Position numbers and translations under genes: made by a program. Shown piece after piece: positions 53,722 to 64,000 of a DNA stretch of 64,000 bases. Position 1 is the first letter of the stretch. Every line of letters starts with the position of its first letter. The notes beneath the pieces are model-generated. The model did not search any database and was not told the DNA's origin. It saw only the letters and a program-made list of their open reading frames with translations. Source of the DNA: Lysobacter sp. Root690. GTDB lineage: Bacteria; Pseudomonadota; Gammaproteobacteria; Xanthomonadales; Xanthomonadaceae. The stretch spans positions 211,231 through 275,230 of the forward strand of contig NZ_LMHM01000016.1 in the NCBI RefSeq assembly GCF_001427785.1, written 5' to 3'.

Positions 53722-55152
53722 ATGCCCGATACCAACGCCATCGCCTTGGTCTGGTTCCGCAACGACCTGCGCCTGTGCGACAACCCGGCCCTGCGCGCCG
53801 CGCTGGACGCGGGCTATATCCCGGTTCCGATCTACATCCATGCGCCCGACGAGCACGGCAGCTGGCGCCCCGGCGCCGCCTCCGATGCCTGGCGCCATCG
53901 CTCGCTCGATGCACTCGATCGCGACCTGCGCGAACGCGGCTCGCACCTGCGCCGTTTCTTCGGCCCGAGCCTGGCCACGCTGCAATCGCTGGTCCTCGCG
54001 ACCGACGCCAAGGCGGTGTTCTGGAACCGCCGCTACGAGCCCTACATCGAAAAGCGCGACACCAGGATCAAGCAGGCGCTGCGGCGCATGGACCTGGAGG
54101 TCGAAAGCTTCAACAGCGCGCTGATGTTCGAACCGTGGACCTTGCGCACCAAGCAAGGCGGCCCATTCAAGGTGTTCACCCCGTTCTGGCGCAGCGCGCT
54201 GGCGAACTGGAAGGACGAACCGCTGTGGGACCCGCCGGCTTCGCTGCCGAGCACCCGCGAAGGGCCCGAAGGCGTGCCGCTGGCGGCGCTGCGCCTGTCG
54301 CCGCGGCGCGATTGGGCCGATGGGTTCTGGGAAGAGTGGACACCCGGCGAAGCCGGCGCGCATGCCGCGCTCGAGGTATTCGTCGACGGCGCCTTGCGCG
54401 GTTACGGCGAACAACGCGACCGGCCCGACCGGGTCGGCACCTCGCGCCTGTCGCCGCACCTGCATTTCGGCGAGATCGCGCCGTGGCGCGCGGCCGCGGT
54501 ACTGCGCGAGCACCGCACCGCGGCCAATGCCGGCGATGTCGACTCGGCGGTGCGCGAACTGGGCTGGCGCGAATTCGCCCATCACCTGCTGCATCATTTT
54601 CCGGACACGCCGGAACAGAACTTCAACCCGCGCTTCATCGATTTCGATTGGGCGAAGGTGTCGGAGCCGAAGCTCGAAGCCTGGCAGCAAGGCCGCACCG
54701 GCGTGCCGATCGTCGACGCCGGCCTGCGCGAGTTGTGGGCCACCGGCTGGATGCACAACCGCGTGCGCATGATCGTCGCCAGTTATCTGACCAAGCACCT
54801 GCGCTATCACTGGCGCCATGGCGCGCGCTGGTTCTGGGACACCCTGGTCGATGCCGACCTCGCCAGCAATACCCTCGGTTGGCAGTGGGTGGCCGGCACC
54901 GGCGCCGACGCCGCGCCGTACTTCCGTGTGTTCAACCCGGTGACCCAGGCCGAGAAGTTCGACCCCGACGGCGACTACATCGCGCGCTGGGTGCCGGAAC
55001 TGGCGCCATTGCCCGCGCCGTTGCGGCATGCGCCGTGGCGCGAACCGCGCACTCTGCAGCGCGTGGCCCCCGACTATCCGCCGCAACCGCTGGTCGATCT
55101 GGCGGCCGGGCGCGATGCGGCGTTGGCGGCGTATCGCAAGATGCGGGATTAG
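53722..55152 (+). CDS. phr: Deoxyribodipyrimidine photolyase
   Basis: 476 residues, class I CPD photolyase of the cryptochrome family. It repairs UV-made pyrimidine dimers in DNA using blue light. The N-terminal Rossmann domain begins LVWFRNDLRLCDNPAL; the FAD domain contains TSRLSPHLHFGEIAPW, NPRFIDFDWAK-type sequence, RTGVPIVDAGLRELWATGWMHNR and the closing ASNTLGWQWVAGTGADAAPY. It appears complete and has no unusual insert. It stands alone between repeats. Confidence 0.96.
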   Translation: MPDTNAIALVWFRNDLRLCDNPALRAALDAGYIPVPIYIHAPDEHGSWRPGAASDAWRHRSLDALDRDLRERGSHLRRFFGPSLATLQSLVLATDAKAVFWNRRYEPYIEKRDTRIKQALRRMDLEVESFNSALMFEPWTLRTKQGGPFKVFTPFWRSALANWKDEPLWDPPASLPSTREGPEGVPLAALRLSPRRDWADGFWEEWTPGEAGAHAALEVFVDGALRGYGEQRDRPDRVGTSRLSPHLHFGEIAPWRAAAVLREHRTAANAGDVDSAVRELGWREFAHHLLHHFPDTPEQNFNPRFIDFDWAKVSEPKLEAWQQGRTGVPIVDAGLRELWATGWMHNRVRMIVASYLTKHLRYHWRHGARWFWDTLVDADLASNTLGWQWVAGTGADAAPYFRVFNPVTQAEKFDPDGDYIARWVPELAPLPAPLRHAPWREPRTLQRVAPDYPPQPLVDLAAGRDAALAAYRKMRD

Positions 55153-55236
55153 GGATTCGGGATTCGGGATTGGCAAAAGCGGGTTGCGCGGCGTCGGCTT
55201 TTGCGAATCCCTAATCTCCAATCCCGAATCCCGGCT
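55151..55236. repeat. Inverted intergenic repeat, family C
   Basis: Arms GGGATTCGGGATTCGGGATT and AATCCCGAATCCC, with GGCAAAAGC and GGCTTTTGC facing each other inside. It overlaps the photolyase stop codon and separates phr from the acyltransferase gene. Confidence 0.75.
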
Positions 55237-55297
55237 GTTCGCGTTGACGTCGCTCACGAGCGCGTGATTCACTCGCTGGACTCGCTTGGGAGGGCGC

Positions 55298-56767
55298 ATG
55301 GCCACTGCAGAAAACGCCGGTTCGGAAGCACCATCGCGCAAGCGCGCGCGCCGCGAAGCGATGTCGCGGGTCGATACGGCCTGGCTGCGGATGGAACGTC
55401 CGACCAATCCGATGATGATTACCGGCGTGTTGATGTTCGCCGAGCCGATGTCGGTCGATGCGCTCAAGCGCGTGGTCAAGCAACGTTTCCTCGCCTATTC
55501 GCGCTTCCGCCAGAAGGCCGTCGACACCGCGGCCGGCGCGTACTGGCAGACCGACGAGGATTTCGAACTGGACTGGCATGTCCAGCACACGGCGTTGCCG
55601 GGGCGCGGCGGCAAGCGCGCGCTGGAGCGTTTCGTGAGCCAGCTCGCGTCGAGTCCGCTCGATGCCAGCCGGCCGTTGTGGCAGTTCCATCTGGTCGAAC
55701 GCTACAACGGCGGTTCGGCGCTGGTCGCGCGCATCCACCACAGCTACGCCGACGGCATCGCCCTGGTGCAGGTGCTGTTGTCGCTGACCGATACCACCGC
55801 GCAACCGGCCAAGGGCAGCGATCTGGCCCATGCCTGGCTCAAGCAGGACGGCGCCGACGTGGCCCGGCGCGTGGGCGCGGTCGATCGCTACATGAAGCTC
55901 GGCAGCCGCGCGATCGAAAAAGGCATGGAGATGTACCGCGACCCGACCCTGGCCGCGATGCTGGCGAAGGAGGGCGGCGAGATCGCGCGCGAGCTGTTGC
56001 ATGCGCTGTCGCTGTCGGACGATCCGCCGTCGATGCTGCGCGGCAAGCTCGGGGTCAGCAAGCGCGTGGCCTGGGCCGAGCCGCTGAACCTGGAAGAGGT
56101 CAAGGCGGTTGGACGCGCCTGCGATTGCACGGTCAACGACGTGCTGATGGCGACCGCGGCCGGCGCGCTGCGCAGCTACATGATCGAACGCGGCGATCAG
56201 GTCGACGGGCTGACCCTGCGCGCGACCGTGCCGGTCAACCTGCGACCGCTCGAACACGCGCGCAAGCTCGGCAACCACTTCGGCCTGGTGTTCCTGGACC
56301 TGCCGGTTGGCGAGAGCAATCCGATCCGCCGGGTCGAACGCGTCGCCGAGTGCATGAATAATCTCAAGAATTCTCGCCAAGCCATTGTCGCATTTGGGCT
56401 TTTGGCCGCGCTCGGCATGGCACCGGCGCAGGTCCAGGGGCTGGCGCTGGAGCTGTTCAGCCGCAAGGCGACGGCGGTGGCGACCAACGTGCCCGGTCCG
56501 CAGCAGCCGCTGTACATGGCCGGCAGCCGCCTGGACGAGATGATGTTCTGGGTGCCGCAGACCGGCTCGATCGGCGTGGGCATCTCGATCCTGAGTTACA
56601 ACGGCCGGGTCCATTTCGGCCTGATCGCCGACGCCAAGTTGATCCCGGATCCGGACGAAGTCATCAGCCGCTTCGGCGCCGAGTTCGACAAGCTGCTGTA
56701 CTTGGCGCTGATGGGCAATTGGGACGTGACCCTGGATGCCGACGCTGCGGATGCGTTGATCGCCTGA
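55298..56767 (+). CDS. WS/DGAT acyltransferase
   Basis: 489 residues, wax ester synthase/diacylglycerol acyltransferase family, which joins acyl-CoA to alcohols or diacylglycerol to form storage lipids. The active site HHSYADG gives His147, His148 and Asp152 (HHxxxDG). The start SRVDTAWLRMERPTNPMMI is typical, as are the later NDVLMATAAGALRSY, NLRPLEH and TNVPGPQQPLYMAG. GGGAGG lies four bases before the ATG. No neighbouring lipid genes. Some family members in Xanthomonadaceae prefer other acceptors, so the product is uncertain. Confidence 0.92.
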   Translation: MATAENAGSEAPSRKRARREAMSRVDTAWLRMERPTNPMMITGVLMFAEPMSVDALKRVVKQRFLAYSRFRQKAVDTAAGAYWQTDEDFELDWHVQHTALPGRGGKRALERFVSQLASSPLDASRPLWQFHLVERYNGGSALVARIHHSYADGIALVQVLLSLTDTTAQPAKGSDLAHAWLKQDGADVARRVGAVDRYMKLGSRAIEKGMEMYRDPTLAAMLAKEGGEIARELLHALSLSDDPPSMLRGKLGVSKRVAWAEPLNLEEVKAVGRACDCTVNDVLMATAAGALRSYMIERGDQVDGLTLRATVPVNLRPLEHARKLGNHFGLVFLDLPVGESNPIRRVERVAECMNNLKNSRQAIVAFGLLAALGMAPAQVQGLALELFSRKATAVATNVPGPQQPLYMAGSRLDEMMFWVPQTGSIGVGISILSYNGRVHFGLIADAKLIPDPDEVISRFGAEFDKLLYLALMGNWDVTLDADAADALIA

Positions 56768-57064
56768 GGCTTCAACGCAGGGTTCACGGCAGCCGGCGAC
56801 GCCCTGACTGTGTCGCCAGCAGACTTTGGCGACTGAAAAGTCGGCTCGCTGTGTAGGCGTGCGGGCAGGGCGTACGGGACGTGGCGACATACGACGCAGT
56901 TGATCCACGCCGTTGCTAGCGCTCGCACAACACCCCACGCCTTCAAGACACCTGAAAACGGTTTACGCCTGCCGTCGCCTGAACAGGCGGCCGGCCTCGT
57001 CACTCGTCCCCCACGGCGACGTGATTAGCTTGTGTGCGCTCCGCCACACAGACGAGGATTCCCC

Positions 57065-57799
57065 ATGAAGACCCAACTCAAGCTCGCGCTTGCGGCCGCC
57101 ACCATGACCGCGCTGCTCGCCGGCTGCGCCACCGGCGGTGGCGGCTACTACGGCGGCCAGCAACAGCCTTACCCCAATAATCAGTACCCGCAGGGCCAAA
57201 ACCAGCCGCAGCAGCAGGGCGGCATGAACCGCACCCAGAAGGGCGCCCTGATCGGCGCGCTCGCCGGTGTCGCGGCCGGTCTGCTCAGCGGCGACGATGC
57301 GACCGAACGTCGTCAGCGCGCCCTGATCGGCGCCGGCGTCGGCGGCCTCGCCGGCGGTGCGATCGGCAACTATCAGGACCGCCAGGAACGCGCCTTGCGC
57401 GATCGCATGGCCGGCACCGGCGTCGACGTGGTCCGCCAGGGCGACAACATCACCCTGAACATGCCCAGCAACATCACCTTCGCCTTCAACAGCGCCAACC
57501 TCGACCCGCAGTTCTACGGCGTGCTCGACAACGTCGCCAGCACCCTGACCGAGTACAACCAGACCATCGTCGAAGTCGCCGGCCATACCGACAGCATCGG
57601 CACCGACGCGGTCAATCAGCGCCTGTCCGAACAGCGCGCGGCGAGCGTCGGCAATTACCTGATGTCCAAGGGCCTGGTGCGCGACCGCTTCATCCTGACC
57701 GGCGCCGGCAAGACCCGTCCGATCGCGAGCAACGACACTGATGCCGGCCGTGCGCAGAACCGCCGCGTCGAGATCACCCTGGTTCCGGTTCGTTCGTGA
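57065..57799 (+). CDS. OmpA-family outer membrane lipoprotein
   Basis: 244 residues. The lipobox LLAGC puts the lipidated Cys at residue 21. A Gln-, Asn- and Gly-rich stretch follows, then a glycine zipper (about 59-120, GALIGALAGVAAGLL and ALIGAGVGGLAGGAIGNY), then the OmpA C-terminal domain that binds peptidoglycan (ITFAFNSANLDPQF, VEVAGHTDSIGTDAVNQRLSEQRA). YiaD-like. It likely ties the outer membrane to the wall. GAGGA lies nine bases upstream. It is followed by a terminator at 57875-57905. Confidence 0.93.
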   Translation: MKTQLKLALAAATMTALLAGCATGGGGYYGGQQQPYPNNQYPQGQNQPQQQGGMNRTQKGALIGALAGVAAGLLSGDDATERRQRALIGAGVGGLAGGAIGNYQDRQERALRDRMAGTGVDVVRQGDNITLNMPSNITFAFNSANLDPQFYGVLDNVASTLTEYNQTIVEVAGHTDSIGTDAVNQRLSEQRAASVGNYLMSKGLVRDRFILTGAGKTRPIASNDTDAGRAQNRRVEITLVPVRS

Positions 57800-58610
57800 C
57801 TTGATCGCGGCATGAGCTTCGGCCAAGACGGACGCAAGTTCCGTCGCGGCGAAGCCGATATCGTGGAAGCAGTAAAACGGGCCGCGCATGCGGCCCGTTT
57901 GTTTGCATGACGCCGTGGTCTCGCCGCGCATGGCGATGACGAGTATCGGATCGGCCGGCCAGGCGGATCCTGATCCTATCGATAAGCCGCCGGCCTTGGC
58001 GATCGAATCGTCATCGCCGCCACGCCGGACTTCGTCGAATTCAGCATGCGACCCGAGCGGGATCGCACGAGCCCGCGCTGGATAAATCCCGCGCCACGAG
58101 CCTGCAGAGCCACCGCCGAATCGATCTTCGGCCATGGATGTCCGCCTTCGGACGAAATCCACGATTACCCCTGTTGATCCGCCACCACCCGGCCGCTCCA
58201 GGACTTCGCCTATCTGCCCATTCATCGCCGCCGCCCACGCCCATGCCTGTGGCTTCTACGCAATGTGCCGCAAATGTCCGCAGATGGTGTCCTGATTGAT
58301 GCGCAAGCCACGATGAGTGAGATAAGTCCGCCAACTTTCGATCCAGGCGGGCAGGCGATAGAGCAAGCCACCGCAGTCGCAGCGCGCCACCAAACTGCCC
58401 GCCATCGCCACGGTCGCCCAGGCCGGGAATGCGCGGCGCGCAGGTGGAGCGGAGAAGCGTCGGACCGCGGCACCGTGTCACCAGCGCCAACCGGATCAAC
58501 GACCGTCGCCGCGGAGTCGGCACTCGAATCCCCGAATCGGGATTTCGAACTGAAAAACCAGGCGATCCGGCGGGTGGTCATCCGTCAAGAGAATTCACTG
58601 TGAGCCTTGC
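57800..58610. other. Gap between OmpA and response regulator genes
   Basis: 811 bases. It holds the OmpA terminator at 57875-57905 and the promoter region of the two-component operon. Open frames at 57888-58085 and 58265-58603 have no ribosome site and are Arg/Pro/Ser-rich, so I do not call them genes. No repeat family member is seen. Confidence 0.55.
57875..57905 (+). terminator. Rho-independent terminator after OmpA gene
   Basis: An 11-bp stem (arms AAACGGGCCGC and GCGGCCCGTTT) closes a GCAT loop and is followed by GTTTG. It ends the OmpA-family gene about 75 bases after its stop. Confidence 0.85.
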
Positions 58611-59258
58611 ATGAGTCTGCGCATCGCCCTATCCGACGATCATCCCGTGGTTCGCGCAGGCGTGCGCGCGCTGCTCGAAACCGCTTCGGGTCTCAACGAA
58701 GACTGGAAAGTGGTGGCTGAAGCGGCCAACGCCGACGAACTGCTGAACCTGCTGGCCGAAACCCAGCTGGATCTGTTGATCACCGATTTCTCGATGCCCG
58801 GCAGCCGCGCCGGCGACGGGCTGACCCTGATCGGCATGATCCGCCGCCGCTATCCCAATCTGCCGGTGATCGTGCTGACGATGATCAGCAACGTGCCGGT
58901 GCTGCGCGCGATCGCCGACGCCGGCGTGCGCGGCCTGCTCGACAAGGCCGCCGCGGCGACCGAGTTGCCGAACGTGGTGCGCTCGGTGATGCAGGGCCGC
59001 GAGTACTACGGCGAAGCGCTGCGCGGCGCGCTGGAAGGCAGCGGCGGCGAGCGCGAGGAACACCAGGCGCTGTCGCCGCGCGAAACCGAGGTGCTGCGCC
59101 TGTTCGTGGCCGGCAATTCGGTCTCGGAAATCGCAGCCAAACTGCACCGCAGCAAGCAGACCATCAGTCGCCAGAAGACCGATGCGATGGACAAGCTCGG
59201 CTTGAAGAACGATCTGGACATCTACGACTACGCCCGCTCGATGGGCCTGGTGTCCTGA
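58611..59258 (+). CDS. NarL/LuxR-type response regulator
   Basis: 215 residues. The receiver domain has the acidic pair in ALSDDHPVVR, the phosphorylation site Asp59 in LLITDFSMPG, the Thr in VIVLTMISN and the Lys in GLLDKAA. The LuxR-type helix-turn-helix is at about 150-205 (LSPRETEVLRLFVAGNSVSE then SKQTISRQKTDAMDKLG), close to RcsB. It likely controls genes on command of the hybrid kinase encoded 10 bases downstream in the same operon. Confidence 0.94.
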   Translation: MSLRIALSDDHPVVRAGVRALLETASGLNEDWKVVAEAANADELLNLLAETQLDLLITDFSMPGSRAGDGLTLIGMIRRRYPNLPVIVLTMISNVPVLRAIADAGVRGLLDKAAAATELPNVVRSVMQGREYYGEALRGALEGSGGEREEHQALSPRETEVLRLFVAGNSVSEIAAKLHRSKQTISRQKTDAMDKLGLKNDLDIYDYARSMGLVS

Positions 59259-59268
59259 GCCGGTAGGG

Positions 59269-63333
<4,065 letters not shown>

Positions 63334-63384
63334 ACCAGGCCGCCGCGGTGTTTCGCGCCTGCCCGAAACCGCAGGCCAGCCGCG

Positions 63385-64000
63385 TCAGCGTTCGCCGCGC
63401 TCGAACGAAAACAGACGCGCCAGTGGATGCTTGCGGCGCTCGATCTGCGCCCGCACCAGGCCGGCGCCGATCATGCTGTAGGTGATGCCGTTGCCGCCGT
63501 ACGCCATCGCGAACTGCACGCGCGGGCCGTGTTGCTCATGCGGACCAAACCAGGGGAGGCCGTCGGCGGTCTCGGCGAAGGTGCCGGCCCAGGCGAAGGC
63601 CGGTTTCAATTGCAGGCGAGCGAAACGCTTGCCGACTTTCTTGACCAGTTCCTGCGCCTTCGACTCGACCCGGCGATCGCGTCGCGCCGGCAGATCGATC
63701 GCATCGTCGCAACCGCCGACCACCAACCGGCCGTCGCCGGTGCTGCGCATGTACAGATACGGCCGCGCCGATTCCCACACCATGGTGGTGTCGAGCGCCT
63801 GCAGCTCGTCCTTGTGCAGCGGATCGGTGACGAAGGCGTAGCTGCTGCGGTTGCGCGCCAGGCGCTGATCGATCCACTTCTGCGAAGCGTAGCCGGCGCA
63901 GATCACCGCATGCTCGGCCTGTACGCGCAGACCATCTTCGGTGCGCAATTCGACCGAGCGTTGAGTCGCGCGCATGCTCTGCACCTTGGTGCGATCGAAC
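63385..64000 (-). CDS. FAD-dependent oxidoreductase, partial
   Basis: The C-terminal part of a D-amino-acid oxidase (DAO)-family protein cut by the right edge of the window; about 205 residues are visible. VICAGYASQKW is the second FAD segment, SARPYLYMRSTGDGRLVVGGCDD is a typical DAO-domain stretch, and the end WAGTFAETADGLPWFGPHEQ with FAMAYGGNGITYSMIGAGL is the flavin end motif. It resembles GlcD/PuuB-like amine or amino acid oxidases. It converges with the kinase gene. The N-terminal FAD motif lies outside. Confidence 0.85.
   Translation of the reverse strand, partial: FDRTKVQSMRATQRSVELRTEDGLRVQAEHAVICAGYASQKWIDQRLARNRSSYAFVTDPLHKDELQALDTTMVWESARPYLYMRSTGDGRLVVGGCDDAIDLPARRDRRVESKAQELVKKVGKRFARLQLKPAFAWAGTFAETADGLPWFGPHEQHGPRVQFAMAYGGNGITYSMIGAGLVRAQIERRKHPLARLFSFERGER

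Noticed and set aside
58265-58603. Plus-strand frame of 112 codons before the response regulator
   Set aside because: No ribosome site, no domain, low-complexity content.

Overview
The window is GC-rich DNA from a gammaproteobacterium that is most likely a Lysobacter or a close relative in the Xanthomonadaceae. The evidence is the very high third-position GC, the DUF6289, DUF4785 and LprI-like small secreted proteins, the Tat-tagged TldD paralogs, the kynurenine operon, a secreted subtilase with a PA insert, and the dense families of palindromic intergenic repeats. The genus call is inference. I see no tRNA or rRNA gene, phage, insertion sequence or CRISPR array.

Layout. Bases 1-6825 hold small envelope and secreted proteins (LprI-like, DUF2939), a translationally coupled secreted alpha/beta hydrolase with a DUF4785 protein, an MFS permease, a DUF6289 peptide and a DUF2461 protein. 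Bases 7016-17269 (all minus strand) carry exonuclease I and a kynurenine catabolic operon. Read in its direction of transcription, the operon is: aldehyde dehydrogenase, beta-carbonic anhydrase, Rid-type deaminase, 3-hydroxyanthranilate dioxygenase, an AT-rich AbiJ-like defence gene, ACMS decarboxylase, an unknown gene, kynureninase, a repeat-flanked GIY-YIG gene and kynurenine 3-monooxygenase. Together the enzymes take kynurenine to the level of 2-aminomuconate. The tryptophan dioxygenase, the formamidase and the lower meta pathway are not in the window.

Bases 17849-30756 (plus strand) form one long envelope operon: a Tat-exported TldD, TldE, a second Tat-exported TldD, DUF4159, MoxR AAA+ ATPase, DUF58, BatA-like, DUF4175 and a membrane-anchored partner. 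The last four genes overlap start-to-stop. Bases 30817-34610 (minus) carry an unusual SDR, a PaiB-like protein, two small unknowns and asnS. Bases 34730-42181 (plus) carry a DUF2891 protein, an IscA-like protein, a DUF885 peptidase, rpsF-rpsR-rplI and dnaB, the last with a consensus DnaA box upstream.

Bases 43789-47935 are the most interesting part: a compact candidate RiPP (ribosomally made, modified peptide) locus lying between dnaB and alr. It has an HExxH protein fused to a PqqD-type recognition domain, a second HExxH paralog, a free PqqD domain overlapping it, an unannotated 50-residue precursor-like peptide with a strong ribosome site (46864-47016), a strong terminator hairpin, and a methyltransferase. 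No radical SAM enzyme, YcaO, lanthionine synthetase, transporter or dedicated peptidase is present. A FAD oxidoreductase converges on it. The remainder holds a glycine-zipper protein, alr, a subtilase, a photolyase, a WS/DGAT acyltransferase, an OmpA lipoprotein, a NarL-type response regulator with a BvgS-like hybrid kinase, and the end of another FAD oxidoreductase cut by the right edge.
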